A stretch of 64,000 nucleotides of DNA from Amniculibacterium aquaticum (lineage in GTDB: Bacteria > Bacteroidota > Bacteroidia > Flavobacteriales > Weeksellaceae). The stretch covers positions 37,909 to 101,908 of the forward strand of contig NZ_REFA01000009.1 of assembly GCF_003852705.1 (NCBI RefSeq). Direction: 5' to 3'. The translations under genes and the position numbers were made by a program. Under the pieces are notes generated by a model. It saw only the letters and a program-made list of their open reading frames with translations, was not told the origin of the DNA and searched no databases. Positions 36,678-44,756 of the stretch are shown piece by piece (within the stretch, counting starts at the first letter, position 1; each line of letters opens with the position of its first letter).

Positions 36678-38705
36678 ATGAATAAAATCAAACAATTTTT
36701 AGCATTGTTGTTGGTCTTTTTTACGACTTTCACCTATGCACAATACTGCGTTACTGGTTGTAACGACAATGCTTATATAAACTCGGTAGATCCCAATACC
36801 ATAGAGTACGATAATATGGTGTCGAATTTTCATAGCTCGATTATCAAAGAATCCAACGGCAGTTTCAAAGTATGGGGGCAGACTACCAATCCGGCAGGCA
36901 ATGGGCATTTGTATGGTCCGACTATCATTAATAGTACTAACGGGTTCAACTATACCGGTACTCCTCTAAGAGCTACCGCTGCGAGTGATGGAAGCAACAA
37001 CCAAATGGCTTTACTCACTTCAGATGGTCTTTATATATGGGGGAACACAAATGAAATGGTAGCAACTGCTATAAAAGGTTCAACTGCTTTTGGTGCTGTT
37101 TCTATTGGTACTGCCGGAGTAGCCAATGCGAGCAACCTGTCCTATTCAAAAGGCTTACCCAACGGAGTAAATCCAGCAGATGTGAAAATGCTTTTTGGAT
37201 CTTATGCCACATTGGGTATTGTAACTTGTACAGGTGAGGCATGGGTGCTCTCTTTCAATGGTTCTAAAAATGGGGATGGTAGTACTCAGGGTTCTGGGAC
37301 AAATGACAATGTTTGGCACCGGGTTTCTACCGCAGCCAATACACCGCTAACCAATGTAGTAGCCATGAGAGGTACTTCTCGTGCCATGATGGCGCTCACT
37401 TCTGATGGGAAAATCTACACTTGGGGTACGGGTACTTATACAAATAACGGTAGTGGAGCATCTGATAGAACCTTTGCTACCGAAATTACAAAACCAAGCT
37501 TAGGAACAGGGGTTGTGCCAAAAATGATTGGGATGACGCAGTCGTCAGGCGGACAGTCTTATTATTTGTTGGCTTCCGATGGAAAGCTCTACAGCATGGG
37601 CGAAAACGGTCACAGACAATTGGGGAACGGCACTACAAATCATGCTACTAATGGTAATGCAAATGAGTTAGTAGACCAAAACTCTTGGGTGAGACCTGCC
37701 AAACCCAATACAGCCAACACAGGATACAGTGGGACATTGGACAATGTGGTGTGGATATCTCCTAATGAACACGATGGTATCAACTACGGAACAATCAGCG
37801 TACTGACTGCAGATAAAAAAATGTATTCATGGGGAAATAATAACGGTAATATGATAGGAGGTGCAACATCAGGTGCTTATTATGATCCTATCTATATGTC
37901 GGGAAGTTCCGCTAGTGGTACAAATGTAATGCTGCCTACTAACAATATCATGGCTGTTGAAACGGGAGGACATACCACACTCAACATCAAAGAGTGCAGT
38001 CAGTATTTTGGTTATGTAGGACATAAAACAAATGGTAGTATGGGAGATGGTACCAATGGTAGTGGCAATCCGAATAAATTTTCTTATGCCACTTCTGTTA
38101 TCCTGCTTTGCGGTTCGCCAACATCGCCTGCCGTGCAAAACCTGAAGATCTGTCCCAATACAACAAAATCACTGACACTTGCGGAATTGGGTTCTGCACC
38201 CAACGGGTACAAAGTAAAATGGTTTACCGATGCTGCAGGTACAACTGCTGTAGCCAATCCGTCAGCTGTTGGTATTGGTACTTATTATGCGTATTATGTT
38301 AGTATTGCGGGTGATGTGAAACAGTGCTCTAACTTGTATTCTACCATTACCGTAAGCAATTATACCTCTGCAGATCCGGAGTATTCAAGTTGTATTACCG
38401 CCTGCTTCAACGACCCTGTCCTTACAGGTAACGGACCAGCTACAAAAGTTGGTATCACACTCTTGAAAAGAGCAGGTGCTCAAAACACCGACAACTGGCC
38501 AATGGTAAGAAAATCCGGACACATCGCTTTGGAATCCAACACCCAAGGTTTTGTGATCAACAGACTTTCCGCAACGGAAATGGCAGCGATAAAAACTGCA
38601 GGCAATGCCGTAGATGGAATGATGGTTTTCGATACCACAAACAAATGCTTGAGCATCTATGACGGTACAGATTGGAAGTGTTTCGATAAAGCAGCTTGCC
38701 CATAA
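36678..38705 (+). CDS. Secreted RCC1-like beta-propeller protein
   Basis: 675 residues. Signal peptide 1-21 (cut after TYA). From about residue 45 to 470 there are repeats with the signature of RCC1 propellers (GSFKVWGQ, DGLYIWGN, DGKIYTWGT, DGKLYSMGENGHRQLGNG, DKKMYSWGNN), about six blades. An Ig-like middle domain follows (PAVQNLKICPNTTKSLTLAELG), then a C-terminal domain ending DGMMVFDTTNKCLSIYDGTDWKCFDKAACP. It lacks a type IX secretion C-terminal signal that I can recognise. Similar C-terminal ends occur in other Chryseobacterium exported proteins, as I recall. Possible role in adhesion or binding; not shown. Confidence 0.75.
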   Translation: MNKIKQFLALLLVFFTTFTYAQYCVTGCNDNAYINSVDPNTIEYDNMVSNFHSSIIKESNGSFKVWGQTTNPAGNGHLYGPTIINSTNGFNYTGTPLRATAASDGSNNQMALLTSDGLYIWGNTNEMVATAIKGSTAFGAVSIGTAGVANASNLSYSKGLPNGVNPADVKMLFGSYATLGIVTCTGEAWVLSFNGSKNGDGSTQGSGTNDNVWHRVSTAANTPLTNVVAMRGTSRAMMALTSDGKIYTWGTGTYTNNGSGASDRTFATEITKPSLGTGVVPKMIGMTQSSGGQSYYLLASDGKLYSMGENGHRQLGNGTTNHATNGNANELVDQNSWVRPAKPNTANTGYSGTLDNVVWISPNEHDGINYGTISVLTADKKMYSWGNNNGNMIGGATSGAYYDPIYMSGSSASGTNVMLPTNNIMAVETGGHTTLNIKECSQYFGYVGHKTNGSMGDGTNGSGNPNKFSYATSVILLCGSPTSPAVQNLKICPNTTKSLTLAELGSAPNGYKVKWFTDAAGTTAVANPSAVGIGTYYAYYVSIAGDVKQCSNLYSTITVSNYTSADPEYSSCITACFNDPVLTGNGPATKVGITLLKRAGAQNTDNWPMVRKSGHIALESNTQGFVINRLSATEMAAIKTAGNAVDGMMVFDTTNKCLSIYDGTDWKCFDKAACP

Positions 38706-38717
38706 ATAAAAGGTTGA

Positions 38718-38795
38718 GGCAGAACTTGATGTTGAAGTGATGAAGTGATGAAGTTACAAAGTGATAAAACTTTATATATAAGATTAAGTTCTGCC
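38718..38795 (+). repeat. Long-loop inverted repeat between the two secreted-protein genes
   Basis: GGCAGAACTT (38718-38727) pairs with AAGTTCTGCC (38786-38795). The 58-base loop holds three GATGAAGT-type octamers. A run of six T follows three bases later, so it may act as a terminator or attenuator for the gene at 38833. Confidence 0.5.
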
Positions 38796-38832
38796 GAACT
38801 TTTTTAAGATTTATTAATTTAAAAGAAAAACA

Positions 38833-39423
38833 ATGAAAAAATTAATTTTAAGTATATCCATCATGATTTCCGGAGTGGCTTTTTCACAAGTCATCATCGG
38901 GGATCAAACGGGGACGGCAGGCAATAAAAATGCGGTTCTTATCGAATTTGCTGCGGGACAAAACAAAGGGATCATTTTGCCTTATGTTCGTACCGTGCAG
39001 GCAGCGGCAGACCTAACTCCGGGAACCATTTTGGTCGATGCTTCGGACGCTACCAAAGCCAAAGTAAAATATTACAAAGACACCAATACTTGGGTCGATC
39101 TCAGCTCCGGCAACGAAGCGGATCTAACAAAATTCATAACTTCTAACTCTCCACTGACCAGGGTGAATGTTATGGACAGCCAACCTACTTCAGCAACAGT
39201 GACAGAGGTGGCAACGGCCAAGGCTATCATTGGTGCGGATGCATCCACTGCCAAAGGGGTTTTGGTATTGGAGTCCACCAGCAAAGTGATGGTTTTGCCA
39301 CAGGTTGCAGATACCAATGATGTTACAGATCCCGCTCCCGGGATGATGGTGTACATCAACAAAGCAGGCGCAAAAAGACTGGCCGTATTCAACGGTTCGG
39401 TATGGTCCTATTGGAAGCCTTAA
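38833..39423 (+). CDS. Secreted protein of unknown function
   Basis: 196 residues. Signal peptide 1-18 (MKKLILSISIMISGVAFSQ). The mature part has two similar halves: KGIILPYVRTVQAAADLTPGTILVDASDATKAKVKYYKDTNTWVDLSSG and KVMVLPQVADTNDVTDPAPGMMVYINKAGAKRLAVFNGSVWSYWKP. Each is a short beta domain ending in a Trp near a polar turn; the end of the RCC1-like protein upstream (MMVFDTTNKCLSIYDGTDWKCF) has the same pattern. The two neighbouring genes thus share a domain type. No function is known. A terminator follows. Confidence 0.7.
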   Translation: MKKLILSISIMISGVAFSQVIIGDQTGTAGNKNAVLIEFAAGQNKGIILPYVRTVQAAADLTPGTILVDASDATKAKVKYYKDTNTWVDLSSGNEADLTKFITSNSPLTRVNVMDSQPTSATVTEVATAKAIIGADASTAKGVLVLESTSKVMVLPQVADTNDVTDPAPGMMVYINKAGAKRLAVFNGSVWSYWKP

Positions 39424-39449
39424 GCTTTTAAAATAAACGAAATGATTTG

Positions 39450-39486
39450 ACCGTCACCTTGATTTTTCAATGTGGCGGTTTTTTTA
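39450..39486 (+). terminator. Terminator after the secreted-protein genes
   Basis: ACCGTCAC (39450-39457) pairs with GTGGCGGT (39472-39479), one mismatch, followed by seven T. Confidence 0.8.
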
Positions 39487-39614
39487 TTGATTAATGAATA
39501 AGGTGTATAATTTCACAAGTGTGTGAAAAATTTTAAGTATAATTAAGTGTTTTGGTGTTTGTTTTAAGATGATATTGTTAAATTAGCAAATATTAACATT
39601 TTGTTGATGTTTTT

Positions 39615-39646
39615 TTTGGATTATCGTGATAGAAAATTTATATTTG
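39615..39646 (+). promoter_or_regulatory. Promoter of an orphan small RNA
   Basis: TTTG (39615-39618), 20-base spacer, perfect TATATTTG (39639-39646). No reading frame follows; the next landmark downstream is a terminator at 39743. Confidence 0.8.
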
Positions 39647-39651
39647 CACTA

Positions 39652-39777
39652 CTAATGTAATCGATTAGTGTTGCTTGCTTTTGGTTATTAGTAAGTTGAA
39701 GTCGGGTCAAGTGATTTCATGACACAAAACCTGAAAAATGTTAACGCCACAACCGAGTTGTGGCGTTGCTTTTTTTA
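39652..39777 (+). ncRNA. Candidate small RNA, about 125 nt
   Basis: A full promoter (39615-39646) and a perfect 11-bp terminator (39743-39767 plus T-run) bracket about 125 bases without an open frame. Internal pairing is possible: a first hairpin ACTAAT/ATTAGT near the 5' end, then an elongated hairpin with GGTT/AACC outside, an unpaired bubble on both sides, and GAAGTC/GATTTC inside. That bubble-in-a-rod layout recalls 6S RNA, and 6S-Flavo RNAs are about this long, but I cannot test it. The 3' end abuts the convergent rluF stop. Type unknown. Confidence 0.65.
39743..39777 (+). terminator. Terminator of the small RNA
   Basis: AACGCCACAAC (39743-39753), loop CGA, GTTGTGGCGTT (39757-39767), then GC and seven T. 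It overlaps the end of the convergent rluF gene and may also help to end that transcript. Confidence 0.88.
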
Positions 39778-40509
39778 ATAACTGGCTTCTTCCGTTTTGC
39801 TGGAGTGACCGATATCTTGGTTTAAAATTTTCATTTCCTCGGCGGTCAATTCGCGGAATTTTCCATACGGAATGTCCAATTTGATGTTCATGATTCGTAT
39901 TCTCTTCAGCTTTTTGACATCGTAGCCCAGATATTCGCACATCCTGCGGATTTGTCGGTTCAGGCCTTGGGTCAAGATGATGCTGAAAACCCGATCCGAA
40001 AGCTTTTCTACCGTGCATTTTTTGGTTACGGTATCCAAAATAGGAACTCCCGCAGACATTTTTTGTAAAAATTTAGGCGTGATGGGTTTGTCCACCGTTA
40101 CAATGTATTCTTTTTCGTGGTTGTTTTTGGCACGAAGTATTTTATTGACAATATCCCCATCGTTGGTCATGATGATCAGCCCTTCACTGGCTTTGTCCAA
40201 ACGACCAACGGGAAATATTCTTTTGGGGTATTTCATATAGTCCACAATGTTGTTGCGGGTGGTTTTGTTGGTGGTGCACTCTATCCCAACGGGTTTGTGC
40301 AGGGCAAGATAGACGAATTCTTCGTTGGGTTTTTCTACGACTTTATCGTTCACCGTAACCACATCTCCGGGCAGTACTTTGGTACCCATTTCAGGGATTT
40401 TACCGTTGATTTTTACACGCTGAGCATCAACCAACTTGTCGGCTTCTCTTCGTGAGCAGTATCCAATTTCGCTCAGGTATTTGTTTATTCTAATGCCGGA
40501 TTCGTCCAT
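39775..40509 (-). CDS. rluF: 23S rRNA pseudouridine(2604) synthase
   Basis: 244 residues. N-terminal S4 RNA-binding domain (about 5-60, INKYLSEIGYCSRREADKLVDAQRVKING) and a RsuA-type catalytic domain with the catalytic Asp in FPVGRLDKASEGL (about residue 103). Further motifs NNHEKEYIVTVDKPITPKFLQKMSAGVPI and GLNRQIRRMCEYLGYDVKKLKRIRIMN fit RluF better than RluB/RluE from memory of the E. coli protein. It modifies U2604 of 23S rRNA. The C-terminal tail is shorter than in E. coli. Single gene. Confidence 0.88.
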   Translation of the reverse strand: MDESGIRINKYLSEIGYCSRREADKLVDAQRVKINGKIPEMGTKVLPGDVVTVNDKVVEKPNEEFVYLALHKPVGIECTTNKTTRNNIVDYMKYPKRIFPVGRLDKASEGLIIMTNDGDIVNKILRAKNNHEKEYIVTVDKPITPKFLQKMSAGVPILDTVTKKCTVEKLSDRVFSIILTQGLNRQIRRMCEYLGYDVKKLKRIRIMNIKLDIPYGKFRELTAEEMKILNQDIGHSSKTEEASY

Positions 40510-40651
40510 GTTTTCTTTTTATATGCTGCAAAAATACTTAAAATTGATTTATCACAGGCTCTTCGTCTGAAACCGGAAGTCGGTAAATAAAAAATCCACC
40601 GAAAATATCGATGGATTCATGTCTTATTAAATTCACTTTTTTCTCTGATGA

Positions 40652-41566
40652 TTATTCCCTAACCAACGGCATGGTCGAGCATCTTAGCAATCCGCCCATT
40701 TTGGAAATTTCTCTGTAAGGGATTTCTTCGACTGTAAAATTCCATTCTTCTCTCAGAAACTTATTCATTCGCCCAAAAGCTTTGTCGGAAACGATGATCT
40801 CTGGAGAAATGGAAAAAATATTCGGGTTCATGTCGAACATTTCCTCATCGTTGATGTGGAAGCAGTTTTCTTCGCCAAAGATGTCCAAAATCAAACGGTA
40901 ATCGCTTTCATCCACAAAACCATTTTTATAAATGATGCATTTGTCTTTACCAATAGGATTAAAGGTGCAATCCAAATGCAGAACACCTTGGTAAGGGACT
41001 CTGTCGTCTTTCTTTAAATCCAAATCGATGATTCTTTTCTTGGGAAAATATTCTTTCAAGATTTCGATGGCATATTCGTTGGTTCTTGCGGTTTTGTACG
41101 AACGATAATCTTCGGAAAAGCATGTGCCAACAAAGATGAAATCGTCCCAAACAATGACATCGCCTCCCTCGATATGTGCCGTTTCTGGCAGGTTGATGAT
41201 TTTGCGCCATTCTACTTTTTCAAAAATAGATCGGTAGGCTTCTTGCTCGTCGGCACGGTCTTTTATGACATTGGAAATGATCATTTTATCGTCGATGACA
41301 AAGGCGACATCTCTAGCAAAAACCTGGTTGTAATCTTGGATGATGGCCGGTCTTAGGACATCGACATCGTATTTGTGCAACACTTTTTCAAATTCCGTCA
41401 TCTCGTGGATGATGTCCTCTTCTGTAGGGTAGGTGTCGTGAGCAATGGTGTGGTAGGATTTGGCATCGTAACTTTCTTCCAAAGTGGGTACCGCTCCCAT
41501 GGATTTTGGCTGACCCAGAACCACGGATCTTAACCTTCCGGTTTCATTTTTTATGTTGAGTTTCAT
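40652..41566 (-). CDS. Dimethylarginine dimethylaminohydrolase-like amidinotransferase-fold enzyme
   Basis: 304 residues. Superfamily features: FARDVAFVIDDKMI (first Asp), the Glu-x-Gly-Asp core IEGGDVIVWDDFIFVG, the His region LHLDCTFNPI, and a Cys near the end (GGLLRCSTMPLVRE), as expected for the nucleophile. These enzymes hydrolyse or transfer the guanidine carbon of arginine-like substrates. Which substrate (methylarginine, arginine, other) cannot be read from the sequence. A second member of the superfamily, CtlX-type, is encoded at 34850. Downstream lies only a 140-base gap. Confidence 0.82.
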   Translation of the reverse strand: MKLNIKNETGRLRSVVLGQPKSMGAVPTLEESYDAKSYHTIAHDTYPTEEDIIHEMTEFEKVLHKYDVDVLRPAIIQDYNQVFARDVAFVIDDKMIISNVIKDRADEQEAYRSIFEKVEWRKIINLPETAHIEGGDVIVWDDFIFVGTCFSEDYRSYKTARTNEYAIEILKEYFPKKRIIDLDLKKDDRVPYQGVLHLDCTFNPIGKDKCIIYKNGFVDESDYRLILDIFGEENCFHINDEEMFDMNPNIFSISPEIIVSDKAFGRMNKFLREEWNFTVEEIPYREISKMGGLLRCSTMPLVRE

Positions 41567-41639
41567 AGATTTTCAGTATTCAACAAATATAAAGAAAGCC
41601 TTTTGAATTGGAAAATTTAAAAGGCTTTTAACGGGTAAT

Positions 41640-42065
41640 TTATAGGATTACTTCTTGGTTGTTGACCCAAACGCTGAAGACCACTTCAACCTGAGGTTCT
41701 AAAGTTTTGGAAACCGAACAGTATTTGTCAAAAGAAAGCTGCGCTGCTTTCCATGCTTTGTTGGGATCGATATTTCCTTCCAGCATAAATTTCACTAGAA
41801 TTTTAGAAAAAGGTTTTGCCTCATCTTTTTGTATTCTTTCGCCTTCCACTTCCGCAGAAAAATGGGTGATTTCCTGCCTTTGTTTTTTTAGGATCGCGAC
41901 CACATCAATGCCGCTGCAACCTGCCACTGCCATCAGTACGGCTTCCATGGGAGAAACGCCTTGTGCATCGGGTTGCGAGGTGTTGTCCAAAAGTATTTTA
42001 TGTCCGTTTTTGTTGGTGCATTCAAAGAGAAAATCATCGTTGATGCGGTTTAGTTTTATGTTCAT
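41640..42065 (-). CDS. OsmC family protein
   Basis: 141 residues. OsmC/Ohr proteins reduce organic hydroperoxides with two cysteines. Here Cys50 lies in the helix MAVAGCSGIDVVAILKKQRQ and the second Cys in FDKYCSVSKTLEPQVEV (about 117), the usual spacing of the family. The YhfA-like branch is the closest by eye. It would act in the cytoplasm against peroxide. Short gene, single, with 73 bases to the neighbour at 41566. Confidence 0.88.
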   Translation of the reverse strand: MNIKLNRINDDFLFECTNKNGHKILLDNTSQPDAQGVSPMEAVLMAVAGCSGIDVVAILKKQRQEITHFSAEVEGERIQKDEAKPFSKILVKFMLEGNIDPNKAWKAAQLSFDKYCSVSKTLEPQVEVVFSVWVNNQEVIL

Positions 42066-42151
42066 TTTTTTTCTTTGTTAAATGGTTTTAAAGGTACAAA
42101 AGTAGTTTTTAGACTTTTCAAAACAAATCTTTGATACTTTTTTTTTAAGTT

Positions 42152-43201
42152 TTAGAAACCAAAATTGATTCCGAATTGCAACATTTTGCGGTCATCAAAA
42201 GAGCCTTTCTTGAAATAAGGACTCAACTCCTGACGCACAAATAAATTCCAACTGTTGATTTCTACATTCAATTGTGCTCCATACGCAAATTGATTCAAAT
42301 TCAAATCGGTTTTTCTATGTCGCCAATTGATGTCTTCTCCTTTTACTATATTGTTTTGAGAAATTTTCACACCACCATACAAATTCAATCCAATACCAAA
42401 TCCACTATTGATTTTACGATAAGTTTCGCCATCTTCGTCGGTATTTAATTTTGAAAAATGATACTTCAACCCAATTGGAACCATCAAATAAGTCGCTCTT
42501 AATTTGCTCTTATCCAAGTTTTTATCGTACTGAACCAAATCAACTTCTCCATTCTCATTCCGATACATAAAATAATCATCTTCAAATCTTAAAGTTCGCC
42601 AAGAAAGATAGAGCCCAGACTGAAATGTAAGTGGACTGGTTCGACTAAGTTGTCTGTGGTAAACCAAACCAAAATCAATTCCGCTCGAATAACCAAGATG
42701 ATCATTTAATTTTTGGTTGTCATCATCGGCCAAAGCAATCATCCCATAAGACAAAAATCCCGTTACTTGGTTGATGGCCGCATACTTTTTCTTTTTAGGT
42801 TCTTGTTCTTTTTTCAATTCTTCCAAATCGGTATTCAAAATCGTATATTGAACCTGTTGTTTGGTAATTTCATCTAAATTGAAGTTCAAATCTTTGATTC
42901 CAGTATTGATTTTGTCTGAAAATCGAAGTGCAATTTCTGCTTTTAAATTTTCTGCTTTTGTTGCATCTATGATTCCATTTTTCAAATCAGCATCCACTTT
43001 TGCTACTTCTTCGCTCATCGCCAATTTTTCACGAATCACCACTTCCCGAACCTGAATGGCATAGGCTTCTACTTTTTCACGGACTACCGGACTCACTCTT
43101 TCATCTACCGGTTTTTCTTGATTCAAATCGATTTTCACAACTTGTGCTTGAGCTGAAATTGAGGCCAGACAAAGTCCGACCAAGACGATTATTTTTTTCA
43201 T
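42152..43201 (-). CDS. Outer-membrane beta-barrel protein of unknown function
   Basis: 349 residues. Signal peptide 1-19 (cut after AQA). Residues about 30-125 are charged and helical (coiled-coil-like). From about 135 to the end the pattern is alternating hydrophobic strands, ending in Phe (FGINFGF), as in outer-membrane barrels with 8-10 strands. Third gene of an ECF sigma/anti-sigma operon, 32 bases after the putative anti-sigma gene. It may be the surface sensor or a target of that system; this is inferred from position only. Confidence 0.7.
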   Translation of the reverse strand: MKKIIVLVGLCLASISAQAQVVKIDLNQEKPVDERVSPVVREKVEAYAIQVREVVIREKLAMSEEVAKVDADLKNGIIDATKAENLKAEIALRFSDKINTGIKDLNFNLDEITKQQVQYTILNTDLEELKKEQEPKKKKYAAINQVTGFLSYGMIALADDDNQKLNDHLGYSSGIDFGLVYHRQLSRTSPLTFQSGLYLSWRTLRFEDDYFMYRNENGEVDLVQYDKNLDKSKLRATYLMVPIGLKYHFSKLNTDEDGETYRKINSGFGIGLNLYGGVKISQNNIVKGEDINWRHRKTDLNLNQFAYGAQLNVEINSWNLFVRQELSPYFKKGSFDDRKMLQFGINFGF

Positions 43202-43233
43202 CTTAATTAAATTTTATAGGATTGACAATGATT

Positions 43234-43878
43234 TTATTTATTGAAGTCGATTAATACCAATTTGGAATTGGATTCTGTATTTTTTTGTTTGACTGCTTTG
43301 TTGTTTTCAATTGAATAAAGCAACATCTCTGCATCTACATAGTTGGGCTTTTCTTTTGCAACTTGTTTATTCTCAGCGACTAATGCTTTTACTTCCGGAG
43401 TTGGTAATTCTATTTTATGAATTTCTTTCGTTTGTTGAACTTGATTTTCAATTGGATTGGCGACCAATTTAACTTTGCTGTCCGGAACTTGAATTTTCTC
43501 TGTTTTTAATTTCTTTTCTAAAATTTCAGGTTCTTGAACGACTAATTTTTCTGGTTCTTTTGAATTGATTTCTTGTGGCTCATCAACAACAATCATCTTA
43601 TTTTCTACATCTTGAACCTCTTTTTGTTGAACGATTTTCTCTTCCAATTTCAAATTTAATTCTTCTGTTTTTGGCTCTTGATTCAGGAAAATCCAGCCAA
43701 AAATCAATAGTATTGAAGCTGCAATTCCAATTGGAATCCAAGAATTCAATTGAAGCTTTTTAGATTCCTGAACCGGCTCATCTAACATCGCATTAAGTTT
43801 TGTCCAAGCATCTTCAGAAACATCTAATTCTCTGTTTTCAAATTGCGATTTGATTTTATTTTCCAAATTCGTTTTCAT
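43234..43878 (-). CDS. Putative anti-sigma factor, single-pass membrane protein
   Basis: 214 residues. The first ~45 residues are charged (ENRELDVSEDAWTKLNAMLDEP), followed by one membrane span (about 47-65, WIPIGIAASILLIFGWIFL) and a long Glu/Lys/Val-rich periplasmic tail. The layout (short cytoplasmic head, one span) and the 23-base overlap with the end of the sigma gene suggest an anti-sigma factor, although no zinc motif is seen. A similar head occurs in other Bacteroidetes proteins encoded next to ECF sigma factors. Confidence 0.65.
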   Translation of the reverse strand: MKTNLENKIKSQFENRELDVSEDAWTKLNAMLDEPVQESKKLQLNSWIPIGIAASILLIFGWIFLNQEPKTEELNLKLEEKIVQQKEVQDVENKMIVVDEPQEINSKEPEKLVVQEPEILEKKLKTEKIQVPDSKVKLVANPIENQVQQTKEIHKIELPTPEVKALVAENKQVAKEKPNYVDAEMLLYSIENNKAVKQKNTESNSKLVLIDFNK

Positions 43879-44425
43879 TGCATTTTTCTTTTTGTTGAAG
43901 AATCAATTCTTTTACTTTCTTTTTTGCACGCATCAACTGTACTTTTGAGGTCGCTTCACTTATGCCCAATGTTTCGGCTATCTCTTTGTGGGAATAATCT
44001 TCCAAAACATAAAGATTAAAAACCATCCGATAATTTTCTGTCAATTGATCCAAAATTCCATGAACATCTATTTCGTTTATATCTTCTTCAAAATCTACTA
44101 CTTCTTTCCAGTCTGCATCTTCCAGATAAACAAAAGATTTGTTGAGTTTTAAAAAATCCAAACATTCATTGACCATAATTCTACGAATCCAACCTTCAAA
44201 ACTTCCATTTGACTGATAAGCTTCTATTTTCCTAAAAGTTTTCACAAAAGCTTTCAGCATACAGTCTTCGGCATGGTGAATGTCGTTGATGTAAGAACGA
44301 CAAATAGCCAACATTTTACGAGAAAGTCTGTCGAATAACTCTTTCTGCGCCAGTCGATTTTGCTTCCGTAATTGAGGCAACAAATCTTCCACTTTTTGAT
44401 TGTTATGTATAGAAATTATCTTCAA
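43856..44425 (-). CDS. ECF-type RNA polymerase sigma factor
   Basis: 189 residues. Region 2 is at about 28-90 (LFDRLSRKMLAICRSYINDIHHAEDCMLKAFVKTFRKIEAYQSNGSFEGWIRRIMVNECLDFLK) and region 4 at about 118-170 (LTENYRMVFNLYVLEDYSHKEIAETLGISEATSKVQLMRAKKKVKEL), with a classical helix-turn-helix. The start is a TTG at 44425: an in-frame stop stands just upstream and the next ATG falls inside region 2. It overlaps the next gene by 23 bases. Probably controls its own operon. Confidence 0.9.
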   Translation of the reverse strand: MKIISIHNNQKVEDLLPQLRKQNRLAQKELFDRLSRKMLAICRSYINDIHHAEDCMLKAFVKTFRKIEAYQSNGSFEGWIRRIMVNECLDFLKLNKSFVYLEDADWKEVVDFEEDINEIDVHGILDQLTENYRMVFNLYVLEDYSHKEIAETLGISEATSKVQLMRAKKKVKELILQQKEKCNENEFGK

Positions 44426-44482
44426 ATTTTATAGGCTTCTATAGATTAGACGATACTTTATTTTTAAAAGTAACAAGCTTCC

Positions 44483-44527
44483 AAAAAAAAATCTGCATTT
44501 TAAATAATTCAAATTATAAAAATGCAG
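44483..44527 (-). terminator. Terminator upstream of the sigma gene
   Basis: On the minus strand CTGCATTTT (44527-44519) and AAAATGCAG (44501-44493) form a 9-bp stem, followed by a run of nine T. It would end a transcript coming from about 44719, before the sigma gene. Confidence 0.75.
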
Positions 44528-44719
44528 AAAAAATTAGGGTTTAAGGCTTCATTAATGTAAGCATCTTGATTGTGTCCGCTAAAACATGGTATAAAACTAA
44601 TTTATTTTTATCCAAGTACGAACAGAATAAACACTATAGAGCGGAGCGGTGGGTCCTTCTTGAACGGAAGGATTGACTTTTTAATTTTACTTCGTATGGT
44701 AATGAAGTTAACTGATAGT
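44483..44719 (-). ncRNA. Candidate small RNA, about 235 nt
   Basis: A perfect -7 box TATATTTG (minus strand, 44731-44724) is followed by about 235 bases without a useful frame (the longest reads only a few codons) and then a terminator. Inside are a hairpin ACTTC/GAAGT, a hairpin CCTTC/GAAGG, and a GC-rich single-stranded stretch (CCCACCGCTCCGC). The -33 element is weak: the nearest TTTG is only 13 bases upstream. It could be a long leader or noise; support is the promoter-terminator pair only. Confidence 0.45.
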
Positions 44720-44756
44720 ACTGCAAATATAATAGTTTAAAGCTCAAACTCTAAGT

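Noticed and set aside
36678..38705. Type IX secretion signal at the end of the RCC1-like protein
   Set aside because: The C-terminus lacks the usual type A or B pattern; the ending with Cys and Trp belongs to another domain.
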